A stretch of 64,000 nt of DNA from JACVRW01 sp963850205 (GCA_963850205.1 CAWKKJ010000008.1:62001-126000), one strand, 5' to 3'; counted from the stretch's first letter, positions 1-10,722 are shown. Numbers and translations: made by a program. Notes: generated by a model not told the origin, from the sequence alone.

Positions 1-821
1 ATGTCGTCGCCGAGTAGAACGACGTCCGCCTTCGGGATCAGCTCGGTGTAGCGATCTGCCATGTGGCGTCCGGAGTTGGGATCGCACGGACCGTCGATGA
101 GGCGCATCGGCACGTTCGTCTCGCGCATCGCTCGCACCCAGCGGTTGCGGTGGTGGTAGCGGTCGATGATGAAGCGCCCGACCTTGTGCGTGACGCGGAG
201 GCCGTCGTTGTAGTCGAGGATCTCGCTGAACTGCCGCCAGAGCTCGTCCGACGGCTTGGTGTTCGGCCCGAACACCTCGCTGATGGCCGGGCGAAGGGTT
301 TTGTCAGACAGAAACAGGCGCGGGTACTTCGCGAAGAGCCCGCCCAGTGGCGTCTTGGCTGTCAGCGTCTGCATCAGCCGCGGCCGGTAGGCCTCGATGA
401 ACATGCCTCCGTTGAGCCAGGTGATCGAACTGATCGCGTACGGGCGGCTCGCGTCGTCGAGCTCCCCGAACCGGCTGAGCAGTTCTTGGGCCACGCTGTC
501 GCCGATGTCGTGAGCCAGGACGTGGCACTCCGACACGCCGAGCTGTCGAAGGAGGGCCTCGTGCATGTCTGCGTGATCGTGGACGGAGTACTCGTATTCG
601 ACGGGCTTGGCCGAGAAGCCCATCCCGAGCATGTCCGGCGCGATCACCGTGAAGCGCTCGGTGAGCGCCGGCCAGATGAGGTGCCAGTCGAACGAGCTGA
701 ACGGGTATCCGTGGAAGAGCAACAGAACCGGTCCGGTTCCCTCGTGCCTATAGAACACCTCGAATCCGAGGTAGTCGAAGGAACGTCCCCGCGACCGCCA
801 GTCCTCAAGCTGTGCATCCAT
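1..821 (-). CDS. MEST-like alpha/beta hydrolase (3' end outside window)
   Basis: The first 273 codons of an alpha/beta-hydrolase run off the left edge. The ATG at 821 is the only good in-frame start. The oxyanion-hole motif HGYP lies near residue 42, and the nucleophile elbow reads AHDIGDSVAQEL, so the nucleophile is Asp, as in haloalkane dehalogenases and epoxide hydrolases, not Ser. The stretches LNGGMF, EVFGPNTKPSDELW and RRWV-like RNRWVRAM match the arrangement I recall for vertebrate MEST/PEG1 and its bacterial relatives, better than classical dehalogenases. Substrate unknown. The catalytic His is beyond the edge. It is transcribed in the same direction as recO but begins about 75 bp after it, so co-transcription is possible. 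Confidence 0.8.
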   Translation of the reverse strand, partial: MDAQLEDWRSRGRSFDYLGFEVFYRHEGTGPVLLLFHGYPFSSFDWHLIWPALTERFTVIAPDMLGMGFSAKPVEYEYSVHDHADMHEALLRQLGVSECHVLAHDIGDSVAQELLSRFGELDDASRPYAISSITWLNGGMFIEAYRPRLMQTLTAKTPLGGLFAKYPRLFLSDKTLRPAISEVFGPNTKPSDELWRQFSEILDYNDGLRVTHKVGRFIIDRYHHRNRWVRAMRETNVPMRLIDGPCDPNSGRHMADRYTELIPKADVVLLGDD

Positions 822-897
822 CCCAAGCGCCTTCGGTTGTGCGAGCCGGTGCAGAGCGACCCTCCTCCTGGTCGCGCGGGATGTCAAGGCCGGAGGC

Positions 898-1614
898 TTA
901 AGCCACTCTTCGCAGACGCACATGGGCATGGTGCTCGAGCGTCTCGGCGATGGCCCGGTCGGCCTGGGAGAGAGCCCGTTCGGGGGCCTCCGGCACGTCG
1001 GACAGCGGGCTGGCCAGCGCGTGCACCAGAAAGGCGTGCGCCTCGGGCGAGAGCGGGAACGAGCCCGCCTCACAGCCGGCGCAGACCACCCCGCCGGCGC
1101 TGGGCGAGAACGCGCCCAGGTGCTCCTTCTCCCCGCAGGCGGCGCAGCCGGCCAGCTCGGGCGCGAAGCCCGCGGCCAGCAGCAGCTTCAGGCGGAAGGC
1201 GAGCGCCTGGGAGCGCCCGGCCTGCTCGGGGCGCGCGTCGAGCAGCGCCAGCTGATGGCAGAGCAGGTTGTAGGCGGGCAGGTTGGGCTCGCTCGAGTCG
1301 AGCAGGCGGAGCACCGCCTCGCAGGCCTGTGAGGCCCGTTCCAGCGAGGCGCGGCTGCCGCGCAGCGCCGGGTGGGCGTGCACGGTGTCCACCTGGCTGA
1401 CCGTGCAGAGCTCGCCGCGGCCCTCGTGCAGCACGAGCCGCACCCGGCTGAGCGGCTCCAGCCGTCCTCCCAGCCGCGAGCGCACCCGCCGCACGCCCTT
1501 GGCCACGGCCCCCACGCGGCCGCGGTCCTCGGTGTAGAGATGCAGCACGCGATCCGCCTCGCCGTAGCGGATCGAGCGCAGCACCACTGCTTCGGTCTTG
1601 AATGAGCCAGGCAC
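898..1614 (-). CDS. recO: DNA repair protein RecO
   Basis: RecO, 238 aa, mediates RecFOR loading of RecA onto SSB-coated single-stranded DNA and annealing during recombination repair. The N-terminal OB-fold starts with FKTEAVVLRSIRYGEADRVL, typical of the family. A zinc-binding module is visible as CAAC followed by CAGC (about residues 176-200). Length is normal. It is divergent from the glutaredoxin gene, with a 28-bp gap, and heads a cluster of repair genes (mutM, xerD, recN). Confidence 0.95.
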   Translation of the reverse strand: MPGSFKTEAVVLRSIRYGEADRVLHLYTEDRGRVGAVAKGVRRVRSRLGGRLEPLSRVRLVLHEGRGELCTVSQVDTVHAHPALRGSRASLERASQACEAVLRLLDSSEPNLPAYNLLCHQLALLDARPEQAGRSQALAFRLKLLLAAGFAPELAGCAACGEKEHLGAFSPSAGGVVCAGCEAGSFPLSPEAHAFLVHALASPLSDVPEAPERALSQADRAIAETLEHHAHVRLRRVA

Positions 1615-1642
1615 GGGAACTCGTCCTTAGACTTTGAACCGG

Positions 1643-1900
1643 ATGGCGGACGAGGTGATGCTCTACACCACCGAGCCCTGCGGCTTCTGCCGCCAGGCGA
1701 AGGCCCTGCTGTCTGCGCGCGGGGTCGACTACCGCGAGGTGAACCTGGCCAAGGACCCGGAGGGCCGGGCCGAGCTGGTGGCTCTCACCGGCCAGATGAC
1801 CTTTCCCCAGGTGGTGATCGGCGTCCGCGCCGTGGGAGGCTTCAGGGAGCTGCTCGAGGCCGATCGCGACGGCCAGCTCGAGGACCTGCTGGCCGCCTGA
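1643..1900 (+). CDS. glutaredoxin-like thioredoxin-fold protein
   Basis: An 85-aa glutaredoxin. The redox motif is CGFC near the N terminus (TTEPCGFC), followed by the cis-Pro loop TFPQVVIG and a GG-F signature (AVGGFRELLEAD), all hallmarks of NrdH/Grx proteins that reduce disulfides. An upstream in-frame TTG at 1634 exists, but the ATG at 1643 gives the usual short N terminus. The last 59 bp overlap the 3' end of mutM in convergent orientation, so the two C termini share DNA in different frames. Confidence 0.9.
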   Translation: MADEVMLYTTEPCGFCRQAKALLSARGVDYREVNLAKDPEGRAELVALTGQMTFPQVVIGVRAVGGFRELLEADRDGQLEDLLAA

Positions 1901-2741
1901 TCCGCGGGCGCGGCTGGCAGCGCTCGCAGACGTAGGTCCCGCGGCCGGCAGCCCGCATCTTCTTGATCGGCGTGCCGCAGCGCGGGCAGGGCTCCCCCTC
2001 CCGACTGTGCACCAGGAAGCGGTCCTGAAAGCTGCCCTCGGCGCCGTCGGTGTGGCGGAAGTCGTCGATCGAGGCCCCCTTCGCGTCGATGCCGGCCTCG
2101 AGCGTCGCGACCACGGCGTCCCTGAGCGCCTCGATCTGCTTGCGCTTGAGCGTTCCGACCGGGCGCAGCGGGTGGATCCGGGCGCCGAACAGGGCCTCGT
2201 CGGCGTAGATGTTTCCCACGCCCGCGATGCGCTCCTGGGTCAGCAGGAAGGCCTTCACCGGCGCGCGCCGGCCGCGGGCGAGCGCGCGCAGCGCATCCGC
2301 GGTGAAGTCGGCGCTGAGCGGCTCCACCCCGAGCCGGGAGGCGAAGTACTCGGCGAGCGCGTCGCTTCCGAGCAGCACGTCGCCGGTGCCGAAGCGGCGC
2401 ACGTCGACGAACAGGAGCCGGTCGCCGGCGCCGGGCGGCGCCAGGACGAAGCGCACCCGCAGGTGGGGCGGCTCGGGCTCGGTCGCTGACGTCAGGAGCA
2501 GGTTCCCGGTCATCCGCAGGTGCATGACCAGGTGCACGTCGTCCTCCAGCGAGACGATCAGGTACTTGCCCTGACGGCCCAGGGCTTCGATGACCCGGCC
2601 GTCCACCGCGTCGGCGAGCGCCACGGGCGGGGCGGGGTCGCACCAGCGCGGGTCGAGCACCTCGAGGCGCTCGAGGGTGCGCCCCTCCAGGGCGGGAGCC
2701 AGCTGGCGTCGAATCGTCTCGACCTCGGGCAGCTCGGGCAT
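1842..2741 (-). CDS. mutM: formamidopyrimidine-DNA glycosylase
   Basis: MutM/Fpg removes 8-oxoguanine and other oxidised bases and cuts the abasic site. The processed N terminus PELPEVETIRR carries the catalytic proline and Glu. The helix-two-turn-helix region GVGNIYADEALF and the C-terminal zinc finger (CPRC, 16 residues, CERC) are intact. At 299 aa it is slightly longer than average, because an Arg/Pro/Ala-rich tail of about 28 residues follows the zinc finger. That tail is encoded antisense to the end of the glutaredoxin gene. Confidence 0.95.
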   Translation of the reverse strand: MPELPEVETIRRQLAPALEGRTLERLEVLDPRWCDPAPPVALADAVDGRVIEALGRQGKYLIVSLEDDVHLVMHLRMTGNLLLTSATEPEPPHLRVRFVLAPPGAGDRLLFVDVRRFGTGDVLLGSDALAEYFASRLGVEPLSADFTADALRALARGRRAPVKAFLLTQERIAGVGNIYADEALFGARIHPLRPVGTLKRKQIEALRDAVVATLEAGIDAKGASIDDFRHTDGAEGSFQDRFLVHSREGEPCPRCGTPIKKMRAAGRGTYVCERCQPRPRIRRPAGPRAGRRDRPRAAP

Positions 2742-2768
2742 GCGCCCGGTTCTAGCAGGCCCCCGGGT

Positions 2769-3713
2769 TCAGTCCAGGGTGGCCCGGGGGTGCGCTCGGA
2801 AGTACACGTCCTTGAGCCGCTCGCTGGAGAGGTGCGTGTAGAGCTGGGTGGTGGAGACGTCGGCGTGCCCGAGCATCTCCTGCACCGAGCGCAGGTCGCA
2901 GCCACCGGCCAGCAGGTGCGTGGCGAAGGTGTGGCGCAGGGTGTGCGGGCTCATGCGATCGGCGAGCCCGGCCGCCGAAGCGTGCCGCCGCACGATCTTG
3001 TAGAGGCCCTGACGCGTGAGCGGGCCGCCGCGGAAGTTGACGAAGAGGTGAGCCTCGGGACCACCCTTCACCAGCCGTGGCCGCCCGCGCTCGAGGTAGA
3101 TGCGCAGCGAGTTGATGGCCGCCTGCCCGATCGGCACCACCCGCTCCTTCGATCCCTTGCCCCGGGCCCGCAGCACGCGTTCCTCGAGGTCCACGTCGCC
3201 CAGCTCCAGGCCGATCGCCTCCGAGGCACGCAGCCCCGACGCGTACATCAGCTCGAGCAGGGCGCGATCGCGGAGATCGGCGGGCGTGGTTCCCTTCGGC
3301 TGCGAAAGCAGGTGGTCGATCTCGCCCCTCGTGAGCACGTGGGGCAGCTTGCGAGACCGCCGCGGCGCGCTGAGCGTGGCGGTGGGATCCGAGTCGCGCA
3401 GGCCCTCACGGCGCAGGTGACGATAGAAGGAGCGCAGGCATGCCGCCTTGCGGTGGATCGTGGCCGTGGAGGACGGTGGGCGGTCCGCTCCACCCGCGGC
3501 CAGCCCGGCCAGGAAGTCGGCGATGTCGGCCGGTCTCGCGTCCAGGGCGGAGAGCTCCCGGCTCTCGAGGAAACGGCCGAACTGCAGCAGGTCCCCCCGG
3601 TAGGCCTCGAGCGTGTTACGGGACAGCCCGCGCTCGAACTCCAGGTAGGCCAGGAAGTCGAGCACCAGGTGCTCGTGGCGACGCTCGACGGCGGGCAGGG
3701 CGACGGTGGCCAT
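2769..3713 (-). CDS. xerD: site-specific tyrosine recombinase XerD
   Basis: A 314-aa tyrosine recombinase with a SAM-like N-terminal domain (FLAYLEFERGLSRNTLEAY) and a catalytic domain. Catalytic residues are visible: Arg in ASGLRASE, Lys in RGKGSKERVVP, His/Arg in HTLRHTFATH, His in GHADVSTT and the nucleophilic Tyr in QLYTH. XerC/XerD resolve chromosome dimers at dif. The position after mutM and before a NUDIX gene, with no phage genes nearby, supports housekeeping XerD and not an integrase. No dif site was recognised here. Confidence 0.93.
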   Translation of the reverse strand: MATVALPAVERRHEHLVLDFLAYLEFERGLSRNTLEAYRGDLLQFGRFLESRELSALDARPADIADFLAGLAAGGADRPPSSTATIHRKAACLRSFYRHLRREGLRDSDPTATLSAPRRSRKLPHVLTRGEIDHLLSQPKGTTPADLRDRALLELMYASGLRASEAIGLELGDVDLEERVLRARGKGSKERVVPIGQAAINSLRIYLERGRPRLVKGGPEAHLFVNFRGGPLTRQGLYKIVRRHASAAGLADRMSPHTLRHTFATHLLAGGCDLRSVQEMLGHADVSTTQLYTHLSSERLKDVYFRAHPRATLD

Positions 3714-3767
3714 GTACCTGGCGACTTCGCCCGCGCGCGGGGCTTCCCTTGGGCTGCAACGAACGGG

Positions 3768-4301
3768 TCAGGGTTCGCGCACGTAGGCGCGGAACCAGAG
3801 CAGGCCGATGAGCGTCTTGGAGTCGCGGCAGCCCGAGATCACGTCGTCGAGCTCGGCCAGCGGGCGCGTCACGATCTCGATCCGCTCGTTCTCGTCGGCG
3901 CTCGCGGCGCCGGCGTCCGCCAGCTCCGTGGCCAGGTAGAGGTGACACTCCTCGTCGGCGAAGCCGGGTGAGGTGTAGAAGCTGGTGAGGTGCTCCCAGC
4001 GAGCGGCGGACTTGCCGATCTCCTCGGCGAGCTCCCGCTTGGCGGTGTCCAGCGGCTCCTCACCCTCCTCGTCGAGCTTGCCCGCCGGCAGCTCCAGCAG
4101 GGCCGGCTCGTTCACGGCCTCGCGCGGCTGGCTGACCAGGAAGAGGCGCTCGCCGTCGTGAGCCACGACGGCTACGGCGCCCGGATGGGAGACGATCTCG
4201 CGCTTGGACTCCCCTCCGTCGCCGTAGCGAAAGCTGTCCACCCGCACGGTGGCGATCCTGCCCTCCCAGATCGTCTCGCTGCCGGTCCGCTCGAAGGTCA
4301 T
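3768..4301 (-). CDS. NUDIX hydrolase, ADP-ribose pyrophosphatase type
   Basis: A 177-aa NUDIX protein, probably an ADP-ribose/ADP-sugar pyrophosphatase. The NUDIX box is recognisable in LPAGKLDEEGEEPLDT followed by AKRELAEEIG; the Glu ligands of REL-EE are present. One extra residue separates the Gly from the first Glu compared with the standard box. The upstream half contains the beta-strand pattern ATVRVDSFRYGDGG typical of the NudF group. Its start overlaps the stop of the M20 peptidase gene by 4 bp (ATGA), which indicates one operon. Confidence 0.88.
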   Translation of the reverse strand: MTFERTGSETIWEGRIATVRVDSFRYGDGGESKREIVSHPGAVAVVAHDGERLFLVSQPREAVNEPALLELPAGKLDEEGEEPLDTAKRELAEEIGKSAARWEHLTSFYTSPGFADEECHLYLATELADAGAASADENERIEIVTRPLAELDDVISGCRDSKTLIGLLWFRAYVREP

Positions 4302-5439
4302 GCGCTCGCTGCGACGATCCCCAGCGTCACGTCGAGCATCGTCTCGAGCGCCTCGACGGTCACCGACTCGTCGGGCTGGTGGTTCCTCTCCGTCCCGTTG
4401 GCCAGGTTGACCACCGGCAGGCCCGCGGCGATGAAGGCGTTCGCGTCGCTGCCGCCGCCGGTGGCGACGTAGGTCGGCTCGATGCCGTTCTCGCGCAGGG
4501 CCGCCGCCGCCACCTCGACCGCCGGCGCGGTGCGCGCCAGCCGGTAGCCGCGAAACAGGCGCTCGGCGGAGGTCTCCACGTCGCAGTCGGCGTCGCTGGC
4601 CGCCTCCGTGGCGGCGTCGACCATCTCGCCCACCACCTCTCCGGCGCGCGCCTCGTCGAGGCTCCGGGCCTCCAGCTCGACCCGGCAGCGCTCCGCCACC
4701 ACGTTCGCCGACGTGCCGCCCTCGATCCTGCCCGCGTTGGCGGTGGTGGCGTCGTCGAGGCGGCCCAGCCGCATCGAGGCCACAGCCTGGCTCGCGGCGG
4801 CGATCGCGTTGCGCCCGTCCTCGGGGCGGATTCCGGCGTGCGCCGCCCGGCCCTTGAACAGCGCCTCGAGGCGGTAGTAGGTGGGCGAGGCGACGATCAC
4901 CTCCCCGATCGGCGACGCGTGGTCGAACACGAACCCGTACTCGGCCGCGAGCCGCCCGCGGTCGAAGGCCTTGGCGCCGCGCAGCGCACGCTCTTCGCTC
5001 GTGGTGAAGAGCAGCTCGAGGCCGACCGGCGACCCCTCCCGCACCAGTCGCCGCGTCGCGGCCAGCACGGTGGCCACCGCCGCCTTGTTGTCCGCGCCCA
5101 GGATGGCCTCGTTGGCGTTGGAGAGCACGCCGTCCTGGCGCTGGACCTCGACCGCCGCATCCAGCGGCACGGTGTCCATGTGCGCGCAGAGCAGCACCGT
5201 GCGGGCGTCCTCGGCGGGCCGGCGAGGCGGCCCAGGACGTTGCCGGCGTCCGAGCCGGTCTGCTCGCCGCTGTCGTCCTCTTCTACGTCCAGCCCGAGTT
5301 CGCTCAGCTGCGCGGCCACGACGTCGGCCATGGCCCGCTCACGGCCCGACGGGCTCTCGGTCTCGCACAATCGCACGAAGTCGTCCACGAGGCGCTCGTG
5401 CTCCTCGTCGGAGACCGAATGGAGGGTCGCCGGGCTCAC
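4298..5439 (-). CDS. M20 family metallopeptidase, PepT-like (one frameshift)
   Basis: A zinc dipeptidase/tripeptidase-like protein read in two frames. The first part starts at GTG 5439 (MSPATLHSVSDEEHERL) and reads to NVLGRLAG. The rest, from CAHMDTVPLD onward, is in the next frame. One base is missing near 5218-5222, where a PPEDARTV-like stretch should be. All metal ligands are present: His and Asp in AHMDTV, Asp in GADNKAAV, Glu pair in TSEER, Asp in FDHAS and a C-terminal His in ERNHQPDE. The dimerisation domain has GRAAHAGIRPEDG. Because everything except one base is intact, a sequence error is as likely as a recent mutation. Confidence 0.82.
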
Positions 5440-5489
5440 CGCCCGAACGCTATAGCTCGCCGCGCCCTGCGGGGGAGTGCGTCCCGAAG

Positions 5490-5539
5490 CACGCGCCGTA
5501 CGTTAGGGGTCCTATAGCGCACCAAACGTACGGCGCGTG
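5490..5539 (-). terminator. 15-bp perfect inverted repeat after pyrG
   Basis: Arms at 5490-5504 and 5525-5539 are perfect complements (arm core ACGCGCCGTACGTT) around a 20-nt loop. It sits between the pyrG stop and the M20 peptidase start, so it may end the pyrG transcript. There is no T tract, so factor-independent termination is uncertain and a protein-binding site is possible. Confidence 0.45.
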
Positions 5540-5571
5540 ACCCCACGGCGGCCCCGGGAGCCGCCAGCGGC

Positions 5572-7239
<1,668 letters not shown>

Positions 7240-7298
7240 CAAGCTCTGGGATCCCGAGTGTACTGATGCTTCCGGCGGCCCGCCGGCGCCCGGTCCGG

Positions 7299-9005
7299 TC
7301 ACGCCGCCTGGAGCAGCTCTTCGGCGTGGCGGCGAGCCGCGCCGTCTCCGGCCTCCGCCCCGAGCATGCGCACGAGCTCGGCCACCACGCCGTCGCCCTC
7401 GAGCTCCTCGACGGTGGTGAGCGTGGTATCGGCTCCCGGTGACTTCTCGATTCGGAAGTGGGCCGTGGCCAGCGCCGCGATCTGCGGCAGGTGGGTGATG
7501 CAGAGGACCTGGCGGTCGGCGGCCAGGCGCCTCAGCCGCTCGCCGACGGCACGGGCCGTCTGGCCGCCGATTCCGGCATCCACCTCGTCGAAGACGATCG
7601 TGCGCGACTCACCTGCCCCTCCCACCGTCATCAGCGCGAGCATCACGCGCGAGAGCTCGCCGCCCGACGCGACCTCTCGCAGGGGAGCGGCCGGCACCCC
7701 GGGGTTGGGCGCGAGCACGAACTCGGCCCGCTCGGCGCCGGCCGGGCCGACCTCCTCGCGCGGCTCGAGCACCACCTGGAAATCGGCGCCCTCCATCGCC
7801 AGGGCGGCGAGCTCGGCGCGCACCTGCTCGGCCAGCTCCGGCGCCGCCCGCGCGCGTGCCTCCGACAGCCGCGCGGCCAAGTCGTCGCGGGCAGCCGCGC
7901 TCTCTCCCAGGGCGGCCTCCAACCGCTCGCCCTCGACCTCCGCCCGCTCGAGAGCGTCGCGCTCGCCCCGGCAGCGCTCGGCGTGAGCCAGCACCGCGGC
8001 CACGCTGCCGCCGTGCTTGCGCTCCAGGCGGTCGTAGAGGTCGAGGCGCTCGGCCACCTCCTGGAGGCGCCCGGGCTCCGCCTCCAACGAGCCGGCGTAG
8101 CGACGCAGGTCGGCACCGAGGTCCTCGGCCTCGAGGCGCAGCGCCGACAGGCGCTCGGCGAGCCCGTCGAGCTCCGCGTCGACCCCCGATACGCCGGCGG
8201 CCAGGTCCTCGGCCCCCGCCAGCAGGGCGGCCGCGCCCCCGGCGTCGCCGTCGGGCGCGATGGCCTCGGCGCCGCCCCCCGCCGCGGCGATCAGGGCATC
8301 CATCCGGCGCAGCCGCTCGCGCTCGGCCACCAGGCTCTCCCGCTCCTCCTGGCTGGGGTCGAGCGCCTCGATCTCCTCGATCTCGAAGGCGAGCAGGTCC
8401 AGGTCGCGATCCCGGGTTGCGGCCCGCTCCCGCAGCTCCTCGGCGTCCCGCTCCAGGCGCCGGGTGGTGGCGTGCGCGGAGGCCAGCTCGGCGCGCAGGG
8501 CCAGCGCGTCCGGGCCGGCGAAGCCGTCCAGCAACTCGAGCTGCGCCGTGGCCAGCGCGAGGCGCCGGTGCTCGTGCTGGCCGAAGAAGGCCACCAGCCT
8601 CCCGCCGATCGCCTGCAGGTCCGCCGCGGTCGCGGAGCGGCCACCCACGAACGCCCGCGTGCGGCCCGTGGCCCCCACCCGACGGGCCAGCACGATCTCA
8701 TCCGGCGACGTCTGGTCGCCCTCCTCGTCAGAGTCGTCCCAGGCCACCCGCTCGCGCAGGTCCGCGAGCCCGGGCTCCTCGAGCAGGCCCGCCGGCAGCT
8801 CGAACACCCCCTCGACGTAGGCCTCCCGCGCGCCCGGGCGGACGATGCCAGGGCGCGCCCGGCCCCCGAGCAGGAGGTCGAGCGCGTGGGCGAGCACGGT
8901 CTTGCCCGCGCCGGTCTCGCCGGTGATGGCCGCCAGCCCCGGGCCGGGCCGCAGCTCGGCCCGCTCGATCAGCAGGAGGTTCTCGATGCGCAGCTCGAGG
9001 AGCAC
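7299..9005 (-). CDS. recN: DNA repair protein RecN
   Basis: RecN is an SMC-like ATPase for double-strand-break repair; 568 aa is normal. The Walker A motif is ITGETGAGKTVLAH near residue 28. The long central region is rich in Glu, Arg and Leu, as expected for the coiled coil. The C-terminal half has the ABC signature ASGGELSRVMLAL, Walker B (TIVFDEVDAGIGG) and VLCITHLPQIAA. It is directly upstream of pyrG and downstream of nadK/tlyA, an order common in actinobacteria. Confidence 0.95.
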   Translation of the reverse strand: MLLELRIENLLLIERAELRPGPGLAAITGETGAGKTVLAHALDLLLGGRARPGIVRPGAREAYVEGVFELPAGLLEEPGLADLRERVAWDDSDEEGDQTSPDEIVLARRVGATGRTRAFVGGRSATAADLQAIGGRLVAFFGQHEHRRLALATAQLELLDGFAGPDALALRAELASAHATTRRLERDAEELRERAATRDRDLDLLAFEIEEIEALDPSQEERESLVAERERLRRMDALIAAAGGGAEAIAPDGDAGGAAALLAGAEDLAAGVSGVDAELDGLAERLSALRLEAEDLGADLRRYAGSLEAEPGRLQEVAERLDLYDRLERKHGGSVAAVLAHAERCRGERDALERAEVEGERLEAALGESAAARDDLAARLSEARARAAPELAEQVRAELAALAMEGADFQVVLEPREEVGPAGAERAEFVLAPNPGVPAAPLREVASGGELSRVMLALMTVGGAGESRTIVFDEVDAGIGGQTARAVGERLRRLAADRQVLCITHLPQIAALATAHFRIEKSPGADTTLTTVEELEGDGVVAELVRMLGAEAGDGAARRHAEELLQAA

Positions 9006-9076
9006 GGATCAGGTCTACCAGCGCGACCCGACGGAGCGGCCCGGATGTGACGGGCAGGGAACGCTCCCGTCGGCGT

Positions 9077-9919
9077 TCAGTAGGCCAGGCGGCCGAACTT
9101 GTCGCGCAGGCGGTGGTAGAAGGTGGCCCCGGGCGCCTGCGCGAGCAGGGCGCAGCGGTGCTCGAAGCGGACCGCCATCGTCGCCCCCGGCGCCAGCGCG
9201 CCCACCGAGCGCCCGTCGGTGGTCACCTCCACGTCCTCCTCCCGGGACGAGTTCGTCACCTCGAGCAGATCGTCGGGAGCCACCACGAGCGCACGGGCGG
9301 TCAGGGTGTGCGGTGCGATGAACGAGACCACGTGCCCCTCCACTCCCCACGCGAGCACGGGGCCGCCGTTGGCCAGGTTGTAGCCGGTGGAGCCCGCAGG
9401 CGTGGCCACCACCAGGCCGTCGCACCGCACCTCGCCCAGCACATCGCCCTCGACCGAGTAGGCCAGCTCTGCCACCCGTCCGTCGGGCCGGCGGTGAACG
9501 GAGACGTCGTTCAGGGCCACGCTGTCGACCTCGTCCGCGGTGGTCACGAGCCCGGGAAGCTCCATCAGGTCGAACTCCCCGGCCAGCGCGCGCTGAAGGC
9601 CCTCCTCGAGCTCCGCGGGCTCCACGGTGGCGAGGAAGCCGATAGCGCCGTAGTTGACCGCGAACACGGGCACGTCGCGGCCGGCGAAGCGGCGCAGGCA
9701 GGAGAGGATCGTCCCATCGCCGCCCAGGGCCAGCGCCAGGTCGGTCTCGCCGTCGGGGTCGGCGCCCAGGACCACGCCCTCGCGCGGCTCGATCCCGTGC
9801 TTCTCCACCTCCGCGCTGGGCAGGCGGACCTCCACCCCGTTCTCGCGCGCGAGGTCAAGAAGACGGTCGAGCGGCGCCTTCACGTCCTCCTTGCGCAGGT
9901 GCGTGAAGACGGTGATCAC
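9077..9919 (-). CDS. nadK: NAD kinase
   Basis: NAD kinase phosphorylates NAD to NADP. The diagnostic GGDGT motif is in LALALGGDGTILSCLRRF, followed by the NAD-binding NYGAIGFLATVEP and the conserved TPAGSTGYNLANGGP loop. At 280 aa it is full length. It follows tlyA by 14 bp on the same strand, the usual tlyA-nadK-recN arrangement. Confidence 0.95.
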   Translation of the reverse strand: MITVFTHLRKEDVKAPLDRLLDLARENGVEVRLPSAEVEKHGIEPREGVVLGADPDGETDLALALGGDGTILSCLRRFAGRDVPVFAVNYGAIGFLATVEPAELEEGLQRALAGEFDLMELPGLVTTADEVDSVALNDVSVHRRPDGRVAELAYSVEGDVLGEVRCDGLVVATPAGSTGYNLANGGPVLAWGVEGHVVSFIAPHTLTARALVVAPDDLLEVTNSSREEDVEVTTDGRSVGALAPGATMAVRFEHRCALLAQAPGATFYHRLRDKFGRLAY

Positions 9920-9933
9920 GCTCGCCCGCCGGC

Positions 9934-10722
9934 TCAGGGCTCGGCCCTCCGCGCCGCCGCCTCCAGATCACCGGCCGCCCCGGGGCGCCCCGCCTCGGCC
10001 AGCCACACGAAGCTCTCCCGGTTGCCGGCCGGGCCGGGCAGGCCCGAGGAGGCATAGCCCAGAACCGAGGCGCCCAGCTCGTAGCTCGCGTGCTCTCCGA
10101 CGGCCACCAGCGCCGCGCGGCGGTCGTCCGCCGAGCGCACCACCCCGCCCTTGCCCACCCGGCCCCGTCCGACCTCGAACTGGGGCTTGACCAGCGCGAG
10201 GCAGTCGAACCGCGCCGCGGCGCAGGCGAGCACGGCGGGCAGGACCTTGAGCAGCGAGATGAAGGACACGTCGGCCGTGATCAGATCGGGCGCGAAGGGC
10301 AGGTCGCCCGGCTGAAGCGAGCGCGCGTTGCGGCGTTCGATCACCGTCACGTGCTCGTCGGTGCGTAGGCGCCAGTCGAGCTCGCCGTAAGCCACGTCGA
10401 GCGCGATCACCTCAGCGGCCCCGGCCTGGAGCAGGCAATCCACAAAGCCACCGGTGGAGGCGCCCACGTCGAGCGCGCGGCGGCCCGCCGGGTCGAGCCC
10501 GAAGGCGTCGAGCGCGTTGCGCAGCTTGATTCCCCCGCGCGAAACGAAGGGCGGCGGCTCGGCCACGGCCAGCTGCTCGTCGTCGGCGACGAGCGTGCCC
10601 GGCTTGGTCGCCGGGCGGCCACCCACGTGCACGTCGCCCGCGATGACCGCCGCCGCTGCCCGCGAGCGTGACTCGAACAGGCCGCGCTCGGCCAGAAGAG
10701 TGTCCAGACGCCGCTTCGCCAC
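9934..10722 (-). CDS. tlyA: TlyA family rRNA 2'-O-methyltransferase
   Basis: TlyA methylates ribose 2'-OH of cytidines in 16S/23S rRNA; older annotation calls it hemolysin A. The N-terminal S4 RNA-binding domain starts RRLDTLLAERGLFESRS, and the FtsJ-like domain has ALDVGASTGGFVDCLL (SAM motif), LVKPQFEVGR and VRSADDRR. The frame remains open upstream to 10794, but GTG at 10722 (VAKRRLDTLL) matches family N termini and leaves 72 bp to the divergent membrane gene. Confidence 0.92.
   Translation of the reverse strand: MAKRRLDTLLAERGLFESRSRAAAAVIAGDVHVGGRPATKPGTLVADDEQLAVAEPPPFVSRGGIKLRNALDAFGLDPAGRRALDVGASTGGFVDCLLQAGAAEVIALDVAYGELDWRLRTDEHVTVIERRNARSLQPGDLPFAPDLITADVSFISLLKVLPAVLACAAARFDCLALVKPQFEVGRGRVGKGGVVRSADDRRAALVAVGEHASYELGASVLGYASSGLPGPAGNRESFVWLAEAGRPGAAGDLEAAARRAEP

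Noticed and set aside
2769..3713. Phage integrase
   Set aside because: No phage or island genes surround it, and size, motifs and position fit housekeeping XerD.
9006..9076. Terminator between recN and nadK
   Set aside because: Only a six-pair stem with an eleven-base loop and no T tract; the genes are on the same strand and probably co-transcribed.
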